From contig CAIRCU010000009.1 in NCBI GenBank assembly GCA_903877165.1, positions 57,708 through 121,707 of the forward strand: 64,000 nt of DNA, written 5' to 3'. The notes beneath the pieces were generated by a model. The model did not search any database. It saw only the letters and a list, made by a program, of their open reading frames with translations, and had not been told where the DNA came from. Every line of letters starts with the position of its first letter. Position 1 is the first letter of the stretch. The DNA is from Methanobacteriota archaeon. GTDB lineage: Archaea; Thermoplasmatota; E2; DHVEG-1. A program made the translations under genes and the position numbers. Positions 49,172-57,832 of this stretch are shown here, one piece after another.

Positions 49172-50896
49172 TCACATTTCCTTGGGGGCGGCGATCCCCA
49201 GAATCGCGAGCGCGTTCGCAAGCACGATGCGCGCAGCATCCACCAGGGAGAGACGTGAGGCGCGAAGGACGTGGTTGGACTCTGAGAGCACGGGACAGTC
49301 CCGGTAGAACTGGTTGAATGCAGCCGCGGTTTCGTATACATAGTTGGCGATGAGGTTCGGCCGGCGGTTCTGACAGGCTTCGTCAATCACTACGGGGAAC
49401 CGCGTTAACTGTTCCACCAACAACATTTCGGAGGGATGCGTCAACAGCGATGCATCGAAGCTGTGACGAGTGACGGATGCTTTTGCAAGGATGCTACAGG
49501 CACGGGCATGCGCATACTGGATGAAGGGGACGGCGTTGCCCTCGAAGTTCAGGGCCTCTTCCCATTTGAAGACGATGTCTTTTTCCGGCTGGACTTTGAT
49601 GATGTTATAGCGGAGTGCACCGATGCCGACCTGTTCTGCGATCGTCCTCATTTGCTGGTCGGAAAGCTCCTCGCTACGGCGCTGCTTGACTTCCTCGTAG
49701 GCACGGGCGATGCATTCTTCGATGAGGTCGTCGAGATAGACGACCCGGCCACGCCTAGTGGACATCTTCCCGCCGGGGAGAGAGACAAAGGAATAGAAGA
49801 TGGCTTGCGGCACCGGCTGAGTCTTGAGGAGTGTGAGTGCAATCTCTACTTGGCGAGACTCCAGCTTGTGATCCTCGCCGAGGACATTGACCAGGGCGCT
49901 GGCCTGCGTCGCTTTCCATTGATGATACGCGACGTCCCGAGTGGCATACAAGGTAGTGCCGTCCTTGCGTAGGAAAAAGAATTTCATGTTGCGTCCGTGG
50001 ATGCCGAAGGACTCCACATCGAGGTAGAATGCGCCATCCTCTTCGTGGCAATACGGCGTCTGCTTCAACTTCCGGATGACCGCATCGACGCTGCCGTCAA
50101 GCACGAAACGGGATTCAGGGACGTATGCATCCACGCCGATATTGATACGCTGCAGGCTTGTTTGTATGCCGGCGAGGACCGGGGCGTACGCGTTGTGGAC
50201 CATGGTCAGCGAGGCAGGGTCACCGTGCTCTAGGCCTTGGATGATTGTGTTGATCTCCTCGGCGACTGACGGGTTTTGCTCCATGAGCTCGTTCGCCCGT
50301 TGATAATAGCCGACGAGCCGATGATCATCCTTGTCGGTCTCGGGAGCAGGGATTGTGCTTGGGTCCAGATGCTTAAGACCCCAGGCGAGGATTGCGACCT
50401 GCTTGCCCATGTCGTCAAGATAGAATTGTGACGAAACGTGATATCCCGCGGCCTTGAACAGGCGGACCAGGGTGTCGCCGATAATCGGGTTACGGGCGCG
50501 GCCCACATGAAGCGGACCGTTCGGATTCGCGGAGGTATGCTCGATGATCACGTGTTCTTTGTGTGCCTCAAGCCATCCGTACGTGTCCTTCCGCTTGAGG
50601 ATCAGGTGGAGTGTGGCATCGGTGAGGCGCGTGGGGTTCAGGTAGAAGTTGACGTATCCTCCCTTGGCCTCCACCCGATCGACCCAGCCTCCTGGCCGCA
50701 GGGTGGCTGCAATGGTCGCGGCGATAGCCTGTGGTGCTTTCTTCATGACCGGTGCCAATGTAAAACATGGAAAAGCATACTGACCCATCCCTGGAGGAGG
50801 GGTCTCCAAGTGGACGTCCCCTGGATACTGCAAGGAAGCCAGGGCGTCCGTCAGCATCTGGGTGATTTCCTGTTTGCATTCCTCTAGTGGATACAT
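49172..50896 (-). CDS. argS: Arginyl-tRNA synthetase
   Basis: A class I synthetase of 574 residues charging tRNA-Arg. The N-terminal additional domain (about 1-110) is present. The HIGH signature is EHTSANPNGPLHVGRARNPI, the KMSKS-like motif is GGKMSTRRGRVVYLDD, and a DALR anticodon-binding domain covers the last 110 residues (NLIANYVYETAAAFNQFYRD). All parts are intact. It forms a probable two-gene transcript with the radical SAM protein. Confidence 0.97.
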   Translation of the reverse strand: MYPLEECKQEITQMLTDALASLQYPGDVHLETPPPGMGQYAFPCFTLAPVMKKAPQAIAATIAATLRPGGWVDRVEAKGGYVNFYLNPTRLTDATLHLILKRKDTYGWLEAHKEHVIIEHTSANPNGPLHVGRARNPIIGDTLVRLFKAAGYHVSSQFYLDDMGKQVAILAWGLKHLDPSTIPAPETDKDDHRLVGYYQRANELMEQNPSVAEEINTIIQGLEHGDPASLTMVHNAYAPVLAGIQTSLQRINIGVDAYVPESRFVLDGSVDAVIRKLKQTPYCHEEDGAFYLDVESFGIHGRNMKFFFLRKDGTTLYATRDVAYHQWKATQASALVNVLGEDHKLESRQVEIALTLLKTQPVPQAIFYSFVSLPGGKMSTRRGRVVYLDDLIEECIARAYEEVKQRRSEELSDQQMRTIAEQVGIGALRYNIIKVQPEKDIVFKWEEALNFEGNAVPFIQYAHARACSILAKASVTRHSFDASLLTHPSEMLLVEQLTRFPVVIDEACQNRRPNLIANYVYETAAAFNQFYRDCPVLSESNHVLRASRLSLVDAARIVLANALAILGIAAPKEM

Positions 50897-51089
50897 ACGA
50901 TTGAAATGGGGGAACCGACCGTGTCTATTTAAAACATTATGCGACGAGGAAATGATGGAGAAAAAACCGCTACGAATACAATTTTCATCATCAGCAACAT
51001 ATTTAAATATCTTCGAGACGTAATATACTTATAGACGAAAGCGACATATTTTAATACCATCAGGTATTAAGTGGCGCAAGGGGATAATC
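50897..51089 (+). promoter_or_regulatory. AT-rich promoter region of the gingipain-like gene
   Basis: The gap contains CATATTTAAATATC at about 51000 and TAATATACTTATAG at about 51025, both TATA-like, then a perfect palindrome near the predicted transcript start and CAAGGGGATA before the ATG. The end nearest 50897 holds a TATA-like CTATTTAAAAC, which on the minus strand (GTTTTAAATAG) could serve argS. Confidence 0.5.
51051..51070. promoter_or_regulatory. Perfect 8-base inverted repeat upstream of the gingipain-like gene
   Basis: TTAATACC-ATCA-GGTATTAA is a perfect palindrome with a 4-base spacer. It lies about 25-45 bases downstream of the closest TATA box and 20 bases before the start codon. 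It could be an operator for a dimeric repressor or a hairpin in the 5' leader. Confidence 0.5.
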
Positions 51090-53285
51090 ATGAAGAACGT
51101 TCTCAATAGCTCATCCCAGAGCGTTATAGTAGGCCTTTTAGTGTTCCTTTTGCTCAGTGCATGCGTCCCAGTGCATGCTGCTGCACAATCCTCGACACTG
51201 ACTATCACAAAGGAATATCATTTTACGATGCCAAGCCTAGGTCAGACGACCGTCTGCGGTCAAGTCTTCGACACCGTGCAGCTGTCGGATGGCACGGGCG
51301 CCCGCGCCCCCGGTGAACCTGACCTCCCGAGTTTGGGTGCCTCGCTGCTCCTGCCCCAAGCGACCAGTGTCGTCTCCGTTGATGTTTCTGCCGGCTCCCC
51401 GGTGACGCTTGGCACGGGGTTCCTGGTGCAGCCTGTGTCGACCCCCGTTAAGCTTTCCGAGCTTGACTCCGCGGTCCCAACCCTGACCCTTAATCAGGAT
51501 ATCTACAACGGAGCCGATGTCTTTCCCGCCTCAGTGTTCACGAACCAAGGCGTTCAGAGCTTCCGCGGCTACAACATCCTGGAGCTCGCGCTCAGCCCCG
51601 TCCAGTATCAACCCAGCACCGGAACCCTCCTCTTCTACCCCGATCTGACCGTCACGGTGCACCTCCAAGACGCCATAGCGGCGAACCCACTCTTCCGCGG
51701 GCGGCCCACCGATGAAGCCCAAGTGATCCAAAAGGTCGACAACCCGGAGACGGCGCTCACCTATCAGTACACTCCAGCCCAAACGGCCACAGCCGGGTCG
51801 TACTCCCTTCTGATTCTGACGACCGCGGCGCTGAAAGACCATTTCACCCCACTCATGGACGCCCACAATCAACAGGGCCTTACCACCGAGATAAAAACAC
51901 TCAACGACGTCTCACCCGTGACATCATCAATCACGCCGTCAACCATCCGAGATTATATTCGCAGTGAATATCTCAACAGCGGTATTGAGTACGTCCTTCT
52001 CGGAGGCGACGATGACGTCATCCCCGCACAGAAACTGTACGTCGAGGCTTGGGCAGGGGGAGACACTGATCAGATGCCTTCGGATCTCTTCTACGCCTGT
52101 CTTGATGGGACCTATAACTATAATGGCAATGACTATTACGGCGAAAAGACCGACGGGACGAATGGCGGCGATGTCGACCTGATTGCTGAGGTGGCTGTCG
52201 GCCGCGCGTGCGTCGGCAGCACCACCGAGGTCGATAATTTCGTCGCGAAGAGCGTCGCCTACCTGCAGGGCAACGGCATTCGCACCGGCCCGGTGCTGAA
52301 CGTCGGTGAGTTCCTCTGGGATCCGAACACCTATGGCGACGACTACATGGAGGAACTCGTCAATGGGTCGTCCCATCACGGGTATACGACGGTCGGCATC
52401 CCTGAAAGCCAGTACTCCACGATTCGGCTATACGATCAGCTCTGGGGGTACCCGCCCGGGTGGCCGGCAAGCGCGCTCATCAGCGAAGTGAACGCGGGTG
52501 TCACCATCATTAACCATCTGGGGCATTCAGGCTCTGATTACAACATGCGGATTTACACCGATGACGTCGATGCGTTGACGAACACCGTGACTCCGTTCGT
52601 GTATTCACAGGGGTGTTACGCCGGGGCGTTTGACCAAGGTGACTGCATTGCGGAACACTGGACCGTGAAGACGCCACATGCCGGGTTCGCCGTGATCATG
52701 TGCGCGCGTTACGGCTGGGGTGTCATCGGCAGCACCGATGGGGCGAACCAACGGTTCCATCGGTACTTCTGGGACGCCGTGTTCAGCAGGAACATCACCT
52801 CGCTGGGATGGGCGAACCAGGATTCCAAAGAAAAGAACGTGCATCGGATTAACGGCGGATGCATGCGCTGGGTGTACTACGAGATGAACCTGTTTGGGGA
52901 CCCAGCCTTGGAGTTTTTCCCCTCCGGGAACGCTGCCCCCTCGAAGCCGGCAGCGCCGGCCGGGACGTCTAAGGGGAGTACAAAGACGGATTATACGTTC
53001 ACCGCGTCGACGACCGATCCGGATGGCGATCTGCTCTACTACAAGTTCAGCTTCGGGGATGGCACGTACAGCGCGTGGCTCGGCCCGTATGCCTCTGGCG
53101 TTAATGTGACGATATCCCATAACTGGTCGAAACTCGGGTCGTATAACGTGCAAGTCAGGGCTATGGATACGCACCATTCGCAGAGCGACTGGTCCGACCC
53201 CCTGCCGGTGAAGATGCCGTATCGGCCATGGTGGGTGGATATCGTCCAGCGGATCCTCGCGTTCTTCCACCGCATCTTCGCATAA
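51090..53285 (+). CDS. Secreted C25 (gingipain-type) cysteine peptidase with PKD-like domain
   Basis: A 731-residue exported protease. The signal peptide is SVIVGLLVFLLLSACVPVHAAA. Residues about 60-230 are a propeptide-like N-terminal region. The C25 catalytic domain follows, with IEYVLLGGDDDVIPAQ, the catalytic His in INHLGHSGSDYN and Cys in YSQGCYAGAFD, and MRWVYYEMNLFGDPALEF. Residues about 625-705 form a PKD-like module (DPDGDLLYYKFSFGDGTYSA). The final PYRPWWVDIVQRILAFFHRI is amphipathic rather than a membrane anchor. It likely degrades external protein, as proposed for sediment Thermoplasmata. A hairpin terminator follows. Confidence 0.9.
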   Translation: MKNVLNSSSQSVIVGLLVFLLLSACVPVHAAAQSSTLTITKEYHFTMPSLGQTTVCGQVFDTVQLSDGTGARAPGEPDLPSLGASLLLPQATSVVSVDVSAGSPVTLGTGFLVQPVSTPVKLSELDSAVPTLTLNQDIYNGADVFPASVFTNQGVQSFRGYNILELALSPVQYQPSTGTLLFYPDLTVTVHLQDAIAANPLFRGRPTDEAQVIQKVDNPETALTYQYTPAQTATAGSYSLLILTTAALKDHFTPLMDAHNQQGLTTEIKTLNDVSPVTSSITPSTIRDYIRSEYLNSGIEYVLLGGDDDVIPAQKLYVEAWAGGDTDQMPSDLFYACLDGTYNYNGNDYYGEKTDGTNGGDVDLIAEVAVGRACVGSTTEVDNFVAKSVAYLQGNGIRTGPVLNVGEFLWDPNTYGDDYMEELVNGSSHHGYTTVGIPESQYSTIRLYDQLWGYPPGWPASALISEVNAGVTIINHLGHSGSDYNMRIYTDDVDALTNTVTPFVYSQGCYAGAFDQGDCIAEHWTVKTPHAGFAVIMCARYGWGVIGSTDGANQRFHRYFWDAVFSRNITSLGWANQDSKEKNVHRINGGCMRWVYYEMNLFGDPALEFFPSGNAAPSKPAAPAGTSKGSTKTDYTFTASTTDPDGDLLYYKFSFGDGTYSAWLGPYASGVNVTISHNWSKLGSYNVQVRAMDTHHSQSDWSDPLPVKMPYRPWWVDIVQRILAFFHRIFA

Positions 53286-53296
53286 AAAAGCATCAC

Positions 53297-53325
53297 GGGG
53301 TTTACCTCAAAACCCCTTTTCTTTT
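53297..53325 (+). terminator. Hairpin plus T-tract terminator after the C25 peptidase gene
   Basis: GGGGTTT pairs with AAACCCC across a 6-base loop, followed directly by TTTTCTTTT. It is placed 12 bases after the stop codon and looks like a factor-independent terminator. Confidence 0.65.
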
Positions 53326-53332
53326 CCCCCTT

Positions 53333-53416
53333 TCAACAATCAATGGTATAGTGGAGATCAACAGACTCTAAGCCGACATCCTCTAGCTGGATGCCGTTGT
53401 GGAAGAAAAACGTGAT
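53333..53416 (-). pseudogene. Orphan 3' coding remnant
   Basis: The minus strand reads ITFFFHNGIQLEDVGLESVD then LHYTIDC and a stop, in a frame that stays open upstream into the small Trp-rich gene (as RSDDRLR) but is different from that gene's frame. The composition looks like the C-terminal strand of a beta-rich protein. There is no start or intact gene. I cannot name the source. Confidence 0.35.
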
Positions 53417-53418
53417 TC

Positions 53419-53676
53419 TTAGGCGATCATCGGATCGAACGGATCGACTTGAGGCCGCGGCGGCTTGACAGCAGACCGTTCGAGGATCCGCTTGGCAACG
53501 GACACAAGGAAGTTCTTCTCCACCATCTCCACCTGACGGCGGCTGAGGTTCTCCTTCCGTAAGACAATCTCCCCCCGTTCGTTGTACACCTCGATAATGC
53601 CTCGTTCTATGTCAGAGATGACCTTATATGCTTTTTTCTTGGATTGCATCCAGACCCAAACGTGCTCATTCGACAT
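53419..53676 (-). CDS. Small Trp-rich protein, member 1 of a local paralogous family
   Basis: An 85-residue cytoplasmic protein starting at ATG 53676 (MSNEHVWVWMQSKKKAYKVI). The track ORF start at 53727 lies in the TATA box (TGTTTATATCC), which is about 45 bases upstream of the ATG and supports the shorter form. Pattern: a W-V-W-M-Q strand, a D/E-x-G turn, IIEVYNERGEIVLR, then LSRRQVEMVEKNFLVSVAKR. It matches the 57443 gene in the same order (WIWVQ, TLTIYDEYDNILIR, LSKQQVKTLEALL). No known family is recognised. A Pro-rich tail follows. Confidence 0.72.
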   Translation of the reverse strand: MSNEHVWVWMQSKKKAYKVISDIERGIIEVYNERGEIVLRKENLSRRQVEMVEKNFLVSVAKRILERSAVKPPRPQVDPFDPMIA

Positions 53677-53822
53677 AGACGGCTTCCGTTCTTCTCTGGA
53701 AAGGTTCTTTTCCCAGGATATAAACATTATGCTTCTTCTCAGGAGGAAGCCTCCTGTTTTGGTATTCTGCCAGCCTACATTTATATATGATTCTAGAAAG
53801 AATCATACACGGTTAGGAAGAG

Positions 53823-55715
53823 ATGCTAGGAAACGATTCGAGTAAAGCACAGCGCTTTTGCAAACATGCCTTCATCTTCATCATCGTCTTGTGGATGACG
53901 CTAGCGGTTCTGCCGCTAGGCGTGCGTGCGGAGCAGACGATGTACGTCGACTGCACGAACACCGCGGGCCCCTGGGACGGAAGCCAAGCCTATCCCTACA
54001 AGACTATCGCTACCGCTGTCGCCCAATCTCAAGCGACGATCATCTACGTCTCCGCGGGGACCTACAGCGAAAACGTGGTCATCACTCATTCTCTGCAGCT
54101 CATCGGCGCCAGCAGCCTTTCGACGACCATCGACGGAGGCGGACACGGCCATACCGTCGCGGTCACGGGAGCCGAGGCTGCGGCCATCACGGTCAGCATC
54201 AGCGGGTTTACAATCCAGAACGCGGGTCAGCACGGGTTCGCCAACCTCGCCTGCTCCTATGCTACGGGCAGCACGATCCAAAGCAACACCCTCCAGAGCA
54301 GCCAAGAAGGCGACAACATCCAACTTGACCACTGCACCGGCCTCACCATCCACAGCAACATCATCACCAACGCCTACGTCTCCGGCATCAGCTTGACTCT
54401 GTGCTCTTCCTGCCTCCTGGATGCAAACACGATTCGCTACAGCCAGAAAGGACTCTCCTTTAGCTACTCCTCAAGCAACACCATCACCGGAAACACCGTC
54501 ACCCATAATACCGTGTACGGCGTGTACCTCTACCAGTCATCGCAGAACCAGTTCGCGCACAACGAGTTCACGGTCAACGGCCAGCATGCCACCGATCCCT
54601 GCACCAACGCCTGGTCCACAGGCCAGCAGGGGAACACCTGGGACGACTACCAAGGCTATGACAACGACAGCAACGGCATCGGCGACATCCCGTACTCCAT
54701 CCCCGGAGGAGCAAACCGAGACGACTACCCCCTCGGCGTCTTCAAGACAACGCAGCCGCCGGGCGAGACCAACAGCCCGCCAACCGTCGTCTCCATCATC
54801 GTTACCCCCGCAGAAGCATTTGTCGGCGACCTCGTCAGTTTCAGCGGAGAAGGCCAGGACAGCGACGGCATCATCCAGGGGTACTCCTGGCATTCCACCC
54901 GCGACGGCCAACTTAGTACCGCTAAAGCATTCACCTCCACCTCGCTTTCTGTCGGTGTACATACCATTTCACTGAGTGTTCAGGACAACGACGGCGCCTG
55001 GTCATCCACACGGACCACCACGCTGACGATCAAAGCAAGCCCTCAACCCGTCATCGACAGCATCACGCCAGCAACAGTCTACGCTGGACAGACCGTCACC
55101 TTCCATGGCCACGCAGAGAATGCCGACGACCTGGCGATCGAGTATCAATGGTCCTCTTCGAGTGACGGGGTCCTCAGCTCAGCCTCCGTCTTTTCTCGCT
55201 CGAATTTATCAATAGGAGTGCATGCGATATCCCTGCGAATCAAGGCTGCGGGGCGCGACTGGTCCTCACCCGTGACTCAGCTGTTAACCGTCGAGCAGCC
55301 TGACCCACAGGCCGAACCGCCAGTCGCGGATGCCGGGGGGCCGTATCAGGGATACATCGGTGAGCCGATCCTCGTGGACGCTTCGAAGAGTAGTTCCCCC
55401 AGCGGTGCTGACCTCACGTTCACTTGGGGTTTCGGCGATGGAACCAATGGCACGGGGAAATCCGCGGAGCACACTTATACCGCACCCGGTTCGTACAACC
55501 TCACTCTGACAGTTACTAATCCTCAAGGTTCGGCATCGTCAACCGCCTTGGTCGCCATTGCCGATGCGAGCAGTCAAACGGAAACGGGTCAGCACCCAGG
55601 TTCATCGGCAGGCTCGATACTATCAGCGTTGCCCGTGCCGGTGTTCCTTGTTATTGGGATGCTGGTGTTCTTCGGCGTAATCTGCGTCGTTCTACTTGGG
55701 TTGAGGCGACCGTAA
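53823..55715 (+). CDS. Secreted beta-helix and PKD protein with C-terminal membrane anchor
   Basis: A 630-residue surface protein. Signal: ACKHAFIFIIVLWMTLAVLPLG-like segment near residues 13-36. Residues 38-300 are a NosD/right-handed beta-helix (MYVDCTNTAGPWDGSQAYPY, HNTVYGVYLYQSSQNQFAHN). Two Ig-like domains cover about 320-490 (VGDLVSFSGEGQDSDGIIQG and a similar repeat). A PKD domain follows at about 500-580 (AGGPYQGYIGEPILVDASKS), then a membrane helix and a short basic tail (VFLVIGMLVFFGVICVVLLG, LRRP). TATA: ATTTATATATG about 40 bases upstream; AGGAAGAG before the ATG. The C-terminal shape (spacer, helix, Arg) would suit sorting or simple anchoring. Confidence 0.88.
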   Translation: MLGNDSSKAQRFCKHAFIFIIVLWMTLAVLPLGVRAEQTMYVDCTNTAGPWDGSQAYPYKTIATAVAQSQATIIYVSAGTYSENVVITHSLQLIGASSLSTTIDGGGHGHTVAVTGAEAAAITVSISGFTIQNAGQHGFANLACSYATGSTIQSNTLQSSQEGDNIQLDHCTGLTIHSNIITNAYVSGISLTLCSSCLLDANTIRYSQKGLSFSYSSSNTITGNTVTHNTVYGVYLYQSSQNQFAHNEFTVNGQHATDPCTNAWSTGQQGNTWDDYQGYDNDSNGIGDIPYSIPGGANRDDYPLGVFKTTQPPGETNSPPTVVSIIVTPAEAFVGDLVSFSGEGQDSDGIIQGYSWHSTRDGQLSTAKAFTSTSLSVGVHTISLSVQDNDGAWSSTRTTTLTIKASPQPVIDSITPATVYAGQTVTFHGHAENADDLAIEYQWSSSSDGVLSSASVFSRSNLSIGVHAISLRIKAAGRDWSSPVTQLLTVEQPDPQAEPPVADAGGPYQGYIGEPILVDASKSSSPSGADLTFTWGFGDGTNGTGKSAEHTYTAPGSYNLTLTVTNPQGSASSTALVAIADASSQTETGQHPGSSAGSILSALPVPVFLVIGMLVFFGVICVVLLGLRRP

Positions 55716-55755
55716 GATTGGGCCGTGGGGAAACGTATAAGGGCAGGTGAGCGAT

Positions 55756-56643
55756 ATGGAATCGGCAGGAGAGATGATGCGGTTTACCCGTGGGATGCAG
55801 AGTACAGCAGTCGCTGGAGTTATTGAAGCTCTTCTTCTCGTCGCGTTGGTTGCGATTATCATCTCCATGATTCAGCTCGTGTACATCCCCCAGCTCATGG
55901 AACAAAAAGAAGCGGATCACATGGATATGGTATTCAACCAGTTCTCCCAGCTGAAGTCGATGGTGGATATGCAGGCGATATCGCGGTCGACCTCGCCGAT
56001 TTCCTCGATGCTGACGATGGGAAGCCCGAAGCTGCCGTACTTCCTGACAGTCCAGGCGTTAGGCAAGGTGTCGTTTTCAAACGAGAGCACGTCGTTCATT
56101 AGGATATTTCCTAATCCCGGGGGGTTTCCTTCGGGCGGGATGACGATTTCCTCCGTTCATTTTGAGTCTCAGAACGCGTATTTCGTGGATCAGGAGTATG
56201 TGCTGGAGGGCGGTGGGATTGTCGTCCAGCAGTCGAATGGCATTCCGGTGATGCGGGCGGATCCGTCCATTGCCGCGGTGAACCAGTCTTCGAAAATTGT
56301 GTTGCACTTTGATTTGCCCGTGTTTGTGGGGATGCAGGACAAGACCGATACGGAGGGCGAGGGGAAGTGCTTTATTCGCACGAACTATTCGTCGAATCAG
56401 ACGTATTTTGGGACTATTCCTTCTGGGGGGAATATCAAGATTTATTCCGATTATGATATTGCGTGGAACCAGTCGCTTCACAATATCTTAGGTGTGTATG
56501 ACCGGAATGGCTATCTCACTATTGAGAGGCATTCGGCTCAGCCGACGGGCTACGTGCAGATCTCGCCGGGGACGAAGACCATTGATTTGTACGTTAACGT
56601 CATTAAAGTCTTCGTTCAGATTGGTCCGGGCTGGGTTGAGTAG
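55756..56643 (+). CDS. Archaeal pilin-like surface protein (DUF7289-type)
   Basis: About 295 residues. The start is ATG 55756, with AGGTGA 5 bases upstream; GTG 55747 is possible. The N-terminus is charged, followed by a long hydrophobic helix, RGMQSTAVAGVIEALLLVAL, then a pattern typical of archaeal pilin-like proteins: QLVYIPQLMEQKEADHMDMV and FNQFSQLKSMVDMQ. The rest is beta-rich and extracellular (SSVHFESQNAYFVDQEYVLE). Such proteins are thought to be processed by class III peptidases or anchored by the N-terminal helix. The KaiC-like ATPase begins 29 bases downstream. Confidence 0.72.
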   Translation: MESAGEMMRFTRGMQSTAVAGVIEALLLVALVAIIISMIQLVYIPQLMEQKEADHMDMVFNQFSQLKSMVDMQAISRSTSPISSMLTMGSPKLPYFLTVQALGKVSFSNESTSFIRIFPNPGGFPSGGMTISSVHFESQNAYFVDQEYVLEGGGIVVQQSNGIPVMRADPSIAAVNQSSKIVLHFDLPVFVGMQDKTDTEGEGKCFIRTNYSSNQTYFGTIPSGGNIKIYSDYDIAWNQSLHNILGVYDRNGYLTIERHSAQPTGYVQISPGTKTIDLYVNVIKVFVQIGPGWVE

Positions 56644-56672
56644 CTGTCCGATGTTGCAGCTTAGAGTTATGT

Positions 56673-57452
56673 ATGAGCGAGGGAAAAGCGGAGAAAAAGG
56701 AGCAGGATGCGTTCCTGCGGACCCGCATTCCAGGGTTTGATGAGTTGTTCGCAGACGGCGGGATCCCTCGCCATAACGCGGTGCTCGTGGCTGGGGGGAC
56801 CGGGACTGGGAAGAGCACGTTTTGTCGGCAGGTCTGCTACAGTCTTGTGAGCGCCGGTAAGCACTGCATGTACGTCAGTTTCGAGGAGAGCATCGAGAAG
56901 GTCGTTCGGAGCATGAAGGCGTTCGGCTGGGACGCAAAGAAGTATGTGGATGACGGGTCGCTGCTGATTCAGAAAATCAATCCGCTGGATATCCTGCGGA
57001 TGAAGTTCGGTTCGGTGAGCGGCTCGGGGTCGGCGACCGAGCTGTCGTACAAGATCAAGCCGTTGATTATCCCGAAGGATTTCAACCCGGAGGTGATCGT
57101 GGTGGATTCCTTGACCGCGATTATCTCGGCGTCGATTAGTAAGGAGAAGAACTATCGGGTGTATCTGCAGCAGCTGTTCAATTTCTTCGAGGAGACTGGG
57201 GCGACGTCGTTTCTGATTACAGAGACGGAGCCGGTGCCGACGCGGTTCAGCGACACCGGGATCGAGGAGTTCCTGGCGGACGGGATCCTGGTGATGTACA
57301 ATATCCAGCGTGGGGATCGTCGGGAGAACGCGGTGGAGGTGCTGAAGATGCGGTATTCGCAGCATCAAAAGAAGGTGTTTTCGATGGAGATAGGGTCTGG
57401 CGGTATTCGGGTGTTCCCGGATCGCCAGGTAATCCTGCCGGTTTATAAGTAG
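56673..57452 (+). CDS. KaiC-like RecA-fold ATPase 1
   Basis: A 259-residue single-domain ATPase of the KaiC/GvpD/ArlH superfamily. Features: RIPGFDELFADGGIPRHN, Walker A GGTGTGKST at 41-49, the paired Glu in YVSFEESIEKV, Walker B EVIVVDSLTAI, FLITETEP, and the C-terminal GIEEFLADGILVMYN...VLKMR signature. It directly follows the pilin-like gene with no promoter visible, which recalls ArlH (FlaH) next to archaellin genes; a role in surface-structure control is inferred from this. It overlaps the convergent small Trp-rich gene by 10 bases. Confidence 0.9.
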   Translation: MSEGKAEKKEQDAFLRTRIPGFDELFADGGIPRHNAVLVAGGTGTGKSTFCRQVCYSLVSAGKHCMYVSFEESIEKVVRSMKAFGWDAKKYVDDGSLLIQKINPLDILRMKFGSVSGSGSATELSYKIKPLIIPKDFNPEVIVVDSLTAIISASISKEKNYRVYLQQLFNFFEETGATSFLITETEPVPTRFSDTGIEEFLADGILVMYNIQRGDRRENAVEVLKMRYSQHQKKVFSMEIGSGGIRVFPDRQVILPVYK

Positions 57453-57670
57453 GTATAGGGTTCTTTATGGTCGTCGAGGCGTTTGACGTTGAAGGTGGTG
57501 AGGAGGGCCTCGAGGGTTTTGACTTGTTGTTTGGAGAGTCCGATTCTGCGGATGAGGATGTTGTCGTATTCGTCGTAGATGGTGAGGGTGCCTGCCTCTT
57601 GGTTTGAGATGGCTTTGAGGATTCGGTAGTTCTGCACCCAGATCCAGATTTTGATGCCATTTTGTGCCAT
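57443..57670 (-). CDS. Small Trp-rich protein, member 2 of a local paralogous family
   Basis: A 75-residue protein from ATG 57670 (MAQNGIKIWIWVQNYRILKA). GTG 57685 is possible, but a TATA box (AGTATATATTAAAG) centred about 30 bases before the ATG favours a leaderless 57670 start. It shares the pattern W-x-W-x-Q, I-x-x-x-E-x-G, IYDEYDNILIRRIGLSKQQV and a helical C-terminus with the gene at 53419. The strands plus helix suggest a tiny alpha/beta fold, but no family is recognised. It lies between the two KaiC-like ATPase genes. Confidence 0.72.
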   Translation of the reverse strand: MAQNGIKIWIWVQNYRILKAISNQEAGTLTIYDEYDNILIRRIGLSKQQVKTLEALLTTFNVKRLDDHKEPYTYL

Positions 57671-57832
57671 GGGTATCCGTCTCACTCTTTAATATATACT
57701 TTGCTTTATAAATATATAAATATTTTCATATAAATTAATATAGGGTCCCCAGGCATGCCACACTATAGCACGACTACTGGATGGGCTTCAGGATAAAATA
57801 ATTATACAAGCACCCCCATACCACACCCGAGG
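57671..57832. promoter_or_regulatory. Very AT-rich divergent promoter region between small protein and KaiC-like 2
   Basis: The region holds clustered TATA-like elements (TTTATAAATATATAAATA and CATATAAATTAATATAGGG). It also holds GATAAAATAATTATAC, centred about 30 bases before the ATG at 57833, and on the minus strand AGTATATATTAAAG for the small protein. Several overlapping promoters or regulator sites are possible. Confidence 0.5.
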
